NCBI GenBank assembly: GCA_025454095.1
Contig: JALOPC010000091.1
Location: forward strand, 1 to 6,375
DNA length: 6,375 bases
Origin: Syntrophales bacterium
Lineage (GTDB): Bacteria > Desulfobacterota > Syntrophia > Syntrophales > UBA2192
Reading direction: 5' to 3'
The notes under the pieces were generated by a model, which saw only the letters and a program-made list of their open reading frames with translations, was not told where the DNA came from and made no database searches. Every line of letters begins with the position of its first letter. Within the stretch, counting starts at the first letter, position 1. Below are positions 1-5,379 of the stretch, one piece after another. Made by a program: the position numbers and the translations under genes.

Positions 1-125
1 GTTTTTCCCAATCGAAACGAAGGCTGGCCGCTTCTTGCCGGCGGCGCCGCGGGTCCCGTCCGGGATGTTTCTGAACAATTTCGAGGCGCTGCGCCCGGTT
101 CCGGGCGCCGTGGTGCGCTTTCGAC
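1..125 (-). other. Transcribed leader running off the left edge; no gene can be called
   Basis: This stretch lies downstream of the minus-strand promoter at 132-160, so it should be the 5' part of a transcript leaving the window on the left. All three minus frames stay open for long stretches, but none has a start codon with a Shine-Dalgarno sequence, so I call no protein. It can fold. Positions 91-98 and 101-108 are perfect inverted arms (GCGCCCGG/CCGGGCGC), and on the minus strand TCGAAA near 80 can pair with TTTCGA near 15. It could be an untranslated leader, the start of a structured RNA, or the start of a weakly initiated gene. I do not recognise it as tmRNA, RNase P RNA, SRP RNA or an rRNA leader. 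Confidence 0.35.
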
Positions 126-131
126 GGGGGA

Positions 132-160
132 AGAATAGAGCACTTGGCCCTGCCTGTCAA
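132..160 (-). promoter_or_regulatory. Sigma-70 promoter, reading left
   Basis: On the minus strand a perfect -35 box TTGACA (plus positions 155-160) is followed by a 17-nt spacer and a -10 box TATTCT (132-137, four of six consensus bases). Transcription would start near 125 and run off the left edge. It lies back to back with the sigma-54-type promoter at 182-197, so the two units diverge. The fluoride-switch promoter at 5271-5299 has the same design: TTGACA, 17 nt, TATTCG. Confidence 0.7.
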
Positions 161-181
161 GATGGCCGATCGAACGGCAAG

Positions 182-197
182 TGGCATGATTCTGGCA
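182..197 (+). promoter_or_regulatory. Sigma-54 (RpoN) -24/-12 type promoter
   Basis: The sequence TGGCATGATTCTGGCA matches the RpoN consensus TGGCAYG-N4-TTGCW at all but one informative position (TGGC instead of TTGC). The invariant GG (183-184) and GC (195-196) doublets are exactly 10 nt apart. Start of transcription would be near 207-208. Sigma-54 promoters need an enhancer-binding activator; I identified no activator site, though the expected upstream region includes the divergent promoter at 132-160. The next gene downstream is the micro-protein at 454-528, with no other start signal between them. Confidence 0.6.
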
Positions 198-211
198 ACT
201 CTCATCATGCC
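183..211. repeat. Inverted repeat over the -24/-12 promoter and start site
   Basis: GGCATGAT (183-190) and ATCATGCC (204-211) are perfect 8-bp inverted arms separated by 13 nt. The left arm covers the -24 element and the right arm covers the predicted start site. Its position would suit an operator for a repressor that blocks the promoter. There is no T-tract after it, so it is not a terminator. It could be coincidental. Confidence 0.4.
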
Positions 212-447
212 GGAAGGCTCGTTTTCGCACACCCCTAAAGGTCGGGCCCGGAACGGCCGATAATAGGGTCGAAGAGAAAATGACGCTCCCGCTAGCTTCA
301 GCACCTCATGATGAACCCGGACAGCACCCCGGGAGGGGTCAAGGCGGTTACCATTAATAGAGGAAGCTACTGACTGGGAGCTCATGAGCTGACTGGGGTA
401 TTCGTCCGGTACGGTATCCTGGTTGGCCTTTGAAAATACCTGGAGGC
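208..447 (+). other. Long structured 5' leader of the micro-protein unit
   Basis: About 240 nt lie between the predicted start site and the micro-protein, with no other credible gene. Nested complementary segments suggest a real fold. GCTCCC (285-290) pairs with GGGAGC (376-381). Just inside, TAGCTTC (293-299) pairs with GAAGCTA (363-369), closing a roughly 60-nt domain. Inside that, CCCGG (316-320) with CCGGG (329-333) competes with ACCCC (326-330) and GGGGT (335-339). A separate hairpin, CCCTA (233-237) with TAGGG (264-268), encloses TCG-GCC/GGC-CGA around 242-260. A 12-bp palindrome AGCTCATGAGCT (379-390) sits between two copies of TGACTGGG (371-378, 390-397), and its left half overlaps the GGGAGC arm. 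It does not match any riboswitch class I know; the c-di-GMP-I signature was looked for and not found. Confidence 0.4.
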
Positions 448-453
448 ATGGAC

Positions 454-528
454 GTGTACGAGTACCTCTTCGTGATAACGGTCAGCTTTTCGATTGTCGG
501 TGCCTGGCTGTACGCCATCATCGAGTAA
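454..528 (+). CDS. Micro-protein, single transmembrane helix (24 aa)
   Basis: This very short reading frame encodes an almost wholly hydrophobic peptide: MYEYLFVIT at the N-terminus, then VSFSIVGAWLYAIIE at the end. It is one transmembrane helix of about 19-20 residues flanked by glutamates. GGAGG at 442-446 is 7 nt before the GTG at 454, the ideal distance, so I chose that start. The in-frame ATG at 448, which would add Met-Asp, is only 1 nt from the same Shine-Dalgarno sequence. It has its own -24/-12 promoter, a long leader and a terminator 40 nt after the stop, so it appears to be monocistronic. In size and layout it resembles accessory subunits such as CydX or KdpF, which stabilise larger membrane complexes, but I cannot assign it to either and no partner gene is adjacent. 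The function is unknown. Alternatively, the transcript could be a regulatory RNA in which the frame is incidental. Confidence 0.6.
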   Translation: MYEYLFVITVSFSIVGAWLYAIIE

Positions 529-558
529 GTCCGACTGAAAAACTCTCCTGCTTGACGT

Positions 559-605
559 GCCGTGGGTCACCGGGGGGAGCCGGTGAACACCCGGCGCGTT
601 TTTTT
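559..605 (+). terminator. Intrinsic terminator after the micro-protein gene
   Basis: TCACCGG (567-573) and CCGGTGA (580-586) form a perfect 7-bp stem with a 6-nt GGGGAG loop. The stem can be extended past small internal loops by GGG (564-566) with CCC (590-592) and GCC (559-561) with GGC (593-595). After GCG come seven T residues (599-605), which makes a good Rho-independent terminator for rightward transcription. The convergent gene ending at 604 overlaps the T-tract. For leftward transcripts the hairpin is not directly followed by a T-tract, so I do not call it bidirectional. Confidence 0.85.
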
Positions 606-831
606 ATTCCTCGGAGAGGCACAGCGAAAAGACCGCCAGCGGGACCACCCGGTGGACCTTCAACCGCCGGAATTTCACCTCGACAATGACAAAATCCTCA
701 TCCACCTTGACCAGCTTCGCCGGGCTCTTCGGCTCCGCGCCCGGGCGCACGGTGAACACGTAGGTGACATCGTCGGCCGTCAACTCCCCCACCGTCCCCA
801 CGAGCTTCTCGACGTATTTCCTGAATTTCAT
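604..831 (-). CDS. Small conserved-looking protein of unknown function (75 aa)
   Basis: I do not recognise this 75-residue protein. After a charged N-terminal helix (MKFRKYVEKL) the rest alternates hydrophobic and polar residues as in a small beta-barrel: TYVFTV (23-28), AKLVKVDEDFVIVEV (38-52), KVHRVVPLAVFSLCL (58-72). The final 'charged residue, then VVPLAVFSL' pattern recalls Sm-like or SH3-like small barrels, which is only a resemblance. The start at 831 has a GGGAG Shine-Dalgarno 5 nt upstream; a longer frame to 882 would overlap the previous gene and has no such site. It is the third gene of a minus-strand run, 41 nt after the ferritin-like gene, so probably co-transcribed with it. Its stop codon lies in the T-tract of the opposing terminator. 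It is likely cytoplasmic, with no signal peptide or membrane segment. Confidence 0.75.
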   Translation of the reverse strand: MKFRKYVEKLVGTVGELTADDVTYVFTVRPGAEPKSPAKLVKVDEDFVIVEVKFRRLKVHRVVPLAVFSLCLSEE

Positions 832-851
832 ATTCTCTCCCTTCTTTACCG

Positions 852-869
852 CTAGACCCGATACCCTGT
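852..869 (-). repeat. 18-nt dispersed repeat, copy 1
   Basis: Read on the minus strand this is ACAGGGTATCGGGTCTAG. The copy at 4547-4564 on the plus strand differs at a single base. Each copy begins three bases after a stop codon (TGA at 873-875 here, TAA at 4541-4543 there) and reads in the same direction as the gene it follows. It may be a short remnant of the G-rich repeat that is longer at the second site. Confidence 0.6.
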
Positions 870-872
870 TTT

Positions 873-1331
873 TCACATCCACTGCGCGAAGTGCTCCTCG
901 TACTCCTTTTCCAGGATCTCCTTGTGCCGCATCTCCTCGCGGGCAAGCCGGCTGAAGAGGGCCTCGAGGTCCGTGCCCCGGTATTGATCGAGGAGCCCTC
1001 CGTAGAAGTCCATGGCCTTCTTCTCCATCTGCATGGCGAAGACCATGATGTCCTGCGGGCTGCTGTCCGGGGTCAGCTCGATTTCGACCATGGTGTCCGA
1101 GACCTGGAGGTCGCGACCCTTCGCCTTCGCCCCGACGCCCTCGATGGAGCCGCTGTCGAGCGCCTCCCGGATCATCATCCAGTGCCCCATCTCCTGGTCC
1201 GCCAGTTCCTGCAGCAGGGCTTTGGCCGCGTCGTCCTTCACCTTGCCGCGAAACAGCCGGTAGAGCTCGCGGGCGTTCATCTCCTTGTCCAGGGCGTACG
1301 TAAGCGCGTCCTTCAGCGTCGCAAATTGCAT
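873..1331 (-). CDS. Ferritin-like diiron-domain (rubrerythrin-type) protein
   Basis: This 152-residue, wholly helical protein has the four-helix pattern of the rubrerythrin/ferritin-like group. Candidate iron ligands are E17 in helix 1 (DKEMNARELYRLF), ExxH at 47-50 (QEMGH), E103 in helix 3 (MEKKAMDFYGGL) and ExxH at 133-136 (REEMRH). There is no C-terminal rubredoxin domain, so no CxxC electron-transfer site. Family members act in peroxide reduction or iron handling in the cytoplasm; the exact reaction cannot be told from sequence. The ATG at 1331 has GGAGG 5 nt upstream, whereas the GTG at 1343 overlaps that site and was rejected. The gene is 37 nt downstream of the methyltransferase-dehydrogenase fusion and 41 nt upstream of the 75-residue gene, forming a likely operon. 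The segment GGAGGACACGATGCAA, from Shine-Dalgarno into the second codon, is identical to that of the other ferritin-like gene at 4665-5153. Confidence 0.9.
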   Translation of the reverse strand: MQFATLKDALTYALDKEMNARELYRLFRGKVKDDAAKALLQELADQEMGHWMMIREALDSGSIEGVGAKAKGRDLQVSDTMVEIELTPDSSPQDIMVFAMQMEKKAMDFYGGLLDQYRGTDLEALFSRLAREEMRHKEILEKEYEEHFAQWM

Positions 1332-1368
1332 CGTGTCCTCCACTCCTTCCTGCAGAATGACCGGAACC

Positions 1369-3015
<1,647 letters not shown>

Positions 3016-3053
3016 GAGACCGCTCCCGGAGCTGTGGAAAACGCTCACGATCC

Positions 3054-3062
3054 TTTATAACA
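3054..3062 (-). promoter_or_regulatory. Extended -10 promoter for the fusion-gene operon
   Basis: On the minus strand TGT precedes TATAAA (plus 3054-3059), giving an extended -10 element (TGn-TATAAA). The start would fall near 3047, about 32 nt before the ATG at 3015. No good -35 box is visible at 16-18 nt, which fits an extended -10 promoter but lowers confidence. Confidence 0.45.
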
Positions 3063-3113
3063 CAGGCGGGTGCGGTGAGAAAAGAAGTTCGAAGGGCAAG
3101 ATCCGGAAACGGC

Positions 3114-3464
3114 TCAGGCGAGAATGTCGAGCAGCGTGCCCTGCATCTCGTCTTCCGCCTGGATCGTCTTTACGTTGGCGGCGAAGGCGTGCCGGGTCGC
3201 GATCAGATCGACGAGTTCCTCCTCCACGGAAACGTTGGACATCTCGTGGCCCTCCCCGAGGATCTCGTCTGCGGGCAGCGGGGTGCCCGGGGTTTCGACG
3301 CGGCTGATGGTGACCTTGACGCCGGCCGGCTCCGTCTCCTCGAAGGAGGCCCTGCTTTTCTTGAAGTCCTGCGTGTTGGCGTTGGAAAGGTTGTTTGCCG
3401 TGACGTCGAGCTTCCTGAAGTTTGCCCTCAAGGCCGAAAGGGCCGTGTTGATCGCTTCCGACAT
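3114..3464 (-). CDS. Minimal flagellar rod/hook-family protein (FlgC-like ends)
   Basis: This 116-residue protein has both terminal signatures of flagellar axial proteins. Near the N-terminus is AINTALSALRANFRKLDVT followed by NNLSNANTQDFKKSR (24-38), the flg_bb_rod motif. The C-terminus (74-116), EMSNVSVEEELVDLIATRHAF and onward, is the Flg_bbr_C motif. These helices form the coiled-coil core of the rod and hook and carry the export signal. FlgC is usually about 135-150 residues, so the middle part is very short here (about 40-72), leaving almost no D1 domain. No other flagellar gene is near. GGGGG lies 6 nt before the ATG, and a near-perfect FliA promoter lies at 3494-3520, so it should be expressed late, unlike ordinary rod genes. 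It may be an accessory axial or cap component, a divergent FlgC, or a duplicated relic. Family assignment is firm; the precise role is not. Confidence 0.9.
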   Translation of the reverse strand: MSEAINTALSALRANFRKLDVTANNLSNANTQDFKKSRASFEETEPAGVKVTISRVETPGTPLPADEILGEGHEMSNVSVEEELVDLIATRHAFAANVKTIQAEDEMQGTLLDILA

Positions 3465-3493
3465 GTTGAACCCCCGGGTCGTCCTTCACACTG

Positions 3494-3520
3494 CTATCGG
3501 CAGCGGCACGGCAAACTTGA
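3494..3520 (-). promoter_or_regulatory. Sigma-28 (FliA) flagellar promoter
   Basis: On the minus strand TCAAGTTT (plus 3513-3520) is followed by exactly 11 nt and then GCCGATAG (3494-3501). The FliA consensus is TAAAGTTT-N11-GCCGATAA, so only one base differs in each box. It lies 29 nt before the start codon of the flagellar gene and between that gene and the next one upstream, leaving little doubt about its target. Confidence 0.88.
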
Positions 3521-3525
3521 GGGGC

Positions 3526-3750
3526 TCAGCACTCTTCCCAGTCGGCGAGGCACGCCGGGCAGGCGCCCTCGTTTGCACGGTCCCAGTCCTGCCATCCCGT
3601 CTCGCGCTTCGTCACGGCTCCGGCGGCATCCTCCGCCGTCTCGAACGAGGCCAGCTTGAGGCCCCCGATGCAGAGCTTGACGATGTCCCAGTCCGCTTCA
3701 TCGGGTTCGATCGTGAAGGTGCCGGCCCCTGTCCGCAGGATGTACGTCAT
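3526..3750 (-). CDS. Small protein of unknown function with CxxC (74 aa)
   Basis: I do not recognise this 74-residue acidic protein. It opens with a beta-rich stretch (MTYILRTGAGTFTIEPDEADWDIVKLCIGG), has a helical middle (ASFETAEDAAGAV, 34-46), and ends with TGWQDWDR (51-58) and a cysteine pair ACPACLADWEEC (63-74). The CPAC pair (C64, C67) plus the terminal C74 could bind a metal, but no full zinc-binding set is present. GGAGG lies 8 nt before the ATG at 3750. The frame stays open far upstream, but that extension would run through the opposing lipoprotein gene and has no start signal. It precedes the flagellar gene on the same strand by 61 nt, but that gene has its own promoter. No signal peptide is seen, so it is presumably cytoplasmic. 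Confidence 0.8.
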   Translation of the reverse strand: MTYILRTGAGTFTIEPDEADWDIVKLCIGGLKLASFETAEDAAGAVTKRETGWQDWDRANEGACPACLADWEEC

Positions 3751-3800
3751 GTTTCTTCCCTCCGCTACCGTCGTATCCAGGATGATGCTTTCTATCACAT

Positions 3801-3827
3801 CCCCCGCGACATTTCCACGGGCGGGGG
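3801..3827. repeat. GC-rich inverted repeat between divergent genes
   Basis: CCCCCGC (3801-3807) and GCGGGGG (3821-3827) are perfect inverted arms 13 nt apart, located between the divergent genes at 3750 and 3905. It lies 10 nt upstream of the -35 box of the lipoprotein promoter, where a regulator could bind. There is no T-tract, so it is not a terminator. Confidence 0.35.
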
Positions 3828-3836
3828 CGTAAAGCG

Positions 3837-3866
3837 TTGACAGCGAAGCCGGATTTCGTCTATAGG
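3837..3866 (+). promoter_or_regulatory. Sigma-70 promoter of the lipoprotein gene
   Basis: A perfect TTGACA (3837-3842) is followed by an 18-nt spacer and TATAGG (3861-3866). Transcription would begin near 3873, leaving a leader of about 32 nt before the ATG at 3905. Confidence 0.65.
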
Positions 3867-3904
3867 AAGGCACAGCCGACACCAAGAACCAAAGGGGGTG
3901 CCCC

Positions 3905-4543
3905 ATGCCGAACCGATCCCTGTGTTTCGCGGCGCTGATGGTGCTCGTGATGGCCTTCTCGGGCTGCATGGTCACGAAAAGCGCATACGACCAGAAGGAA
4001 GAGGAAGCGAACCTGCTGGCGAAAACCGCCTCCGACCTCGAGCGCCGAAACAAGGAGATGGCCGCCCTGAACGAAACGTTGCGGGCGGAAAACGAAGACC
4101 TGAAGAAGCAGGTTGCCGCCAAGGACGACATGCTGCGGCTCAAATCCGAGGAGATCGCAAAGCAGGATGCCAAACAGGCCGCGATGGTCAACGAGGTCGA
4201 CCGGATGAAGACCCATCTCGCCAAATCGGGAGATGGGGACCTCCGGGATGCCGCGCCGGCGGGCCGCCCGGCCGGACTCAAATCCATCCGCCTCAAGGTG
4301 CTGTCCGGCGAGGGCAAGATCGACTCGGCCAGGCGGATGGCCAAGCGCCTGGCGGCCATGGGGTACAAGGTGGAGAGCGTCGGGATGGCCGAAAGCTCCG
4401 ATTATCCCGCCAACACGGTCTACTTCGCCGCGAAGCACAAGAAGGAGGCCCGGGCCCTCGCCTCCAAACTCGGCAAGGAGACCATCGTGAAACCCCTGAC
4501 CTGGAAGTCCGTCTTCAGCCTCATCGTCGTGACGGTGGGATAA
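3905..4543 (+). CDS. Outer-membrane lipoprotein: coiled coil + LytR_C domain
   Basis: The 212-residue product begins with a lipoprotein signal peptide (hydrophobic 6-19, lipobox FSGC with C21 as the lipidated residue). The residue after C21 is Met, not Asp, so outer-membrane sorting is expected. Residues 28-106 are a long charged alpha-helix (heptad-like, rich in E, K, L) predicted to form a coiled coil. A Gly/Pro-rich linker (109-124) follows, then residues 127-212 match the LytR_C domain: IRLKVLSGEG, SARRMAKRLAAMGYKVESVG, SDYPANTVYF, ALASKLGKETIVKPL and a final hydrophobic strand. In other proteins this domain follows LytR-CpsA-Psr enzymes, which transfer polymers to the cell wall; here that enzyme is absent. 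A periplasmic scaffold or envelope-linking role is inferred. GGGGGTG lies just before the ATG. Unlike its minus-strand neighbours, it has its own promoter and appears monocistronic. Confidence 0.88.
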   Translation: MPNRSLCFAALMVLVMAFSGCMVTKSAYDQKEEEANLLAKTASDLERRNKEMAALNETLRAENEDLKKQVAAKDDMLRLKSEEIAKQDAKQAAMVNEVDRMKTHLAKSGDGDLRDAAPAGRPAGLKSIRLKVLSGEGKIDSARRMAKRLAAMGYKVESVGMAESSDYPANTVYFAAKHKKEARALASKLGKETIVKPLTWKSVFSLIVVTVG

Positions 4544-4546
4544 TAC

Positions 4547-4564
4547 ACAGGGTATCGGGTTTAG
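4547..4564 (+). repeat. 18-nt dispersed repeat, copy 2
   Basis: ACAGGGTATCGGGTTTAG matches the minus-strand element at 852-869 at 17 of 18 bases. Like that one it begins three bases after a stop codon. Here it continues into more GGG-containing units (see 4550-4574). Confidence 0.6.
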
Positions 4565-4574
4565 GGTATAGGGG
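4550..4574 (+). other. Potential G-quadruplex just after the lipoprotein gene
   Basis: Four G-runs (4550-4552, 4557-4559, 4564-4566, 4571-4574) are separated by three 4-nt loops (TATC, TTTA, TATA), fitting the canonical G3+ N1-7 quadruplex pattern exactly. It lies on the coding strand 7 nt after the stop codon, so it could form in the DNA or in the 3' end of the mRNA. Another GGG follows at 4581-4583. It may be the expanded form of a dispersed repeat rather than a selected structure. Confidence 0.6.
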
Positions 4575-4591
4575 AAAACAGGGAATAGGAG

Positions 4592-4649
4592 AAAACAAAT
4601 CCCCCTTCCATCCCCCTTTGTAAAAGGGGGAAAGAGGGGGATTTGTTTT
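4592..4649. repeat. 58-nt dispersed palindrome (AAATCCCCC type), likely bidirectional terminator
   Basis: AAAACAAATCCCCCT (4592-4606) and AGGGGGATTTGTTTT (4635-4649) pair perfectly over 15 bp. Inside, CCCCCTTT (4612-4619) pairs with AAAGGGGG (4623-4630) around a 3-nt loop. The whole forms one long hairpin, ending in T-rich sequence on both strands. It lies between two convergent genes (stops at 4543 and 4665), where it can end transcription from both sides. Similar AAATCCCCC/GGGGGATTT palindromes are, to my knowledge, spread in many copies through deltaproteobacterial and related genomes. Confidence 0.85.
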
Positions 4650-4664
4650 GATCGCGGCGGGCGG

Positions 4665-5153
4665 TTACCGTCCGCCGGCGGCCTGCCGCTCGGTGATTTT
4701 CCCCTCCACCAGCCGGCGGTGGGCGACCGTATCCTGCACGATTTCATCGGCGAGGAACCGAAAACCGCTGTCCTCGGTCTGAACGATTTCGGTGAACTTT
4801 GCCTCGATGATGGCCTGCTCGATGTCCAGGGCAAGGCGCAGGGCTTTCGATGCCGGGACGTTGACCTGCTTGACGCTGTCGATATCCCGTTCGATGCCGG
4901 AGATGAACGTCTTCAGCGCCGGCGCGCTGAAGGGCCGCCCGGGCTGAAACCGGCCGGGATTGGCGGTGACGATGGCGATCATCGATCGGATGTGCTTCGC
5001 GTGGCGCCTTTCTTCCCCGGCAAGCCCCCGCCAGAACTCTTCGTCCTCTTTCCAGACAACGGCACAGGTCGCGTAAAGGCGTTGAACGGCTTCCTCGGCC
5101 CGGGCCATCAGCTCCAGGGTTTCGAGGGTCCGATCCAGAACGGGGGTTTGCAT
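4665..5153 (-). CDS. Ferritin-like (rubrerythrin-type) helical protein, second copy of the family
   Basis: This 162-residue helical protein has a ferritin-like pattern: E20/E21 in helix 1 (ARAEEAVQRLYATC), E48-R-R-H51 in helix 2 (GEERRHAKHI), E112 in helix 3 (LDIEQAIIEAKFTEI), and D141/H145 in helix 4 (VQDTVAHRRLVEG). The second ExxH of a standard diiron site is replaced by DxxxH, so metal binding may differ or be partly lost. A role in iron or peroxide handling is inferred from the family only. ATG 5153 has GGAGG 5 nt upstream within GGAGGACACGATGCAA, identical to the ferritin-like gene at 873-1331. The two proteins otherwise differ clearly. It is transcribed away from the fluoride-riboswitch unit, with a shared 226-nt divergent region, and ends near the palindrome at 4592-4649. 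It appears monocistronic. Confidence 0.82.
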   Translation of the reverse strand: MQTPVLDRTLETLELMARAEEAVQRLYATCAVVWKEDEEFWRGLAGEERRHAKHIRSMIAIVTANPGRFQPGRPFSAPALKTFISGIERDIDSVKQVNVPASKALRLALDIEQAIIEAKFTEIVQTEDSGFRFLADEIVQDTVAHRRLVEGKITERQAAGGR

Positions 5154-5170
5154 CGTGTCCTCCTGGTCTC

Positions 5171-5195
5171 ATGAAAAAGTATTAGTTCTTTTCAT
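5171..5195. repeat. AT-rich inverted repeat before the ferritin-like gene
   Basis: ATGAAAA (5171-5177) and TTTTCAT (5189-5195) are perfect inverted arms with an 11-nt spacer. They lie 17 nt upstream of the ferritin-like start codon, in its leader or promoter. The AT-richness stands out from the surrounding GC-rich DNA. It may be an operator; it does not match the Fur or PerR box as I know them. Confidence 0.35.
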
Positions 5196-5223
5196 CTCTA
5201 TCGGTTGCCTCCCGTCCTTCCTT

Positions 5224-5241
5224 AAATACCGGAAATACCGG
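5224..5241. repeat. Tandem 9-mer AAATACCGG x2 in the divergent region
   Basis: Two perfect, directly adjoining copies of AAATACCGG (5224-5232, 5233-5241) lie between the divergent ferritin-like and GTPase genes. They are about 71 nt upstream of the ferritin-like start and 30 nt upstream of the -35 box at 5271. The second copy contains the palindrome ACCGGT (5237-5242, one base beyond). A double binding site for a regulator is possible. Confidence 0.4.
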
Positions 5242-5270
5242 TTTCCGCCGTGCGGGGGTGCACAAAGTGC

Positions 5271-5299
5271 TTGACATCGAATGGGCTTAACGGTATTCG
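5271..5299 (+). promoter_or_regulatory. Sigma-70 promoter of the fluoride-riboswitch unit
   Basis: A perfect TTGACA (5271-5276) is followed by a 17-nt spacer and TATTCG (5294-5299). The start would be near 5306, so the RNA begins almost exactly at the 5' base of the riboswitch aptamer, with virtually no leader before it. A small inverted repeat GCAC-AAA-GTGC (5260-5270) touches the -35 box. Confidence 0.75.
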
Positions 5300-5303
5300 G
5301 GAC

Positions 5304-5350
5304 GCGGTGATGGAGTTCACCCTTAACCGCCTGCCAGGCTGATGACTCCT
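5304..5350 (+). promoter_or_regulatory. Fluoride riboswitch (crcB-motif aptamer)
   Basis: All parts of the crcB-motif aptamer are present in order. Stem P1 is GGTGA/TCACC (5306-5310, 5317-5321), closing the loop TGGAGT. The conserved linker is TTAACC (5323-5328). Stem P2 is GCCT/AGGC (5329-5332, 5336-5339). The conserved 3' strand is CTGATGACTCCT (5339-5350). GGAGT in the P1 loop (5312-5316) pairs with ACTCC (5345-5349), forming the pseudoknot that encloses fluoride in the known structures. The family binds fluoride through magnesium ions and usually turns on fluoride exporters (CrcB/Fluc, CLC-F) or fluoride-sensitive enzymes. Here the first gene is a dynamin-family GTPase instead. Fluoride binding would tie up ACTCC and prevent the hairpin at 5345-5373, making this an ON switch. 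Confidence 0.95.
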
Positions 5351-5379
5351 CTGAGGTCGACCCCCGGAGGAGTTTTTTT
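5345..5379 (+). terminator. Riboswitch expression platform: terminator that also hides the Shine-Dalgarno
   Basis: ACTCCTC (5345-5351), the 3' strand of the aptamer pseudoknot, is perfectly complementary to GAGGAGT (5367-5373) with a 15-nt loop. The hairpin is followed by an uninterrupted T-run (5373-5379), the hallmark of an intrinsic terminator. The right arm is also the Shine-Dalgarno sequence GGAGGAG (5366-5372) of the next gene, and the T-run is its 7-nt spacer before the ATG at 5380. Without fluoride the hairpin would stop transcription, block the ribosome, or both. With fluoride the pseudoknot would take ACTCC and release the site. The overlap of terminator U-tract and start-codon spacer is unusual. 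Confidence 0.85.

Noticed and set aside
233..397. c-di-GMP (GEMM) riboswitch in the leader
   Set aside because: The conserved GEMM core signatures (such as CACGCACAGGGCAAACC and GACGCAAAG) are absent.
448..453. ATG start for the micro-protein
   Set aside because: It is only 1 nt from the GGAGG; the GTG at 454 is 7 nt away. The ATG start remains possible and adds two residues.
559..605. Bidirectional terminator
   Set aside because: On the minus strand the hairpin is preceded by A-residues but is not directly followed by a T-run, so only rightward termination is supported.
3751..4368. Long N-terminal extension of the 74-residue gene
   Set aside because: It would run antisense through the lipoprotein gene and its promoter; the ATG at 3750 has a proper GGAGG.
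3860..4834. 324-residue minus-strand frame through the palindrome
   Set aside because: It crosses two real genes and the palindromic repeat; its sequence is a low-complexity shadow.
5345..5379. Ordinary terminator ending an upstream gene
   Set aside because: There is no upstream plus-strand gene; the hairpin is 3' of a riboswitch aptamer with which it shares a strand, so it is the expression platform.
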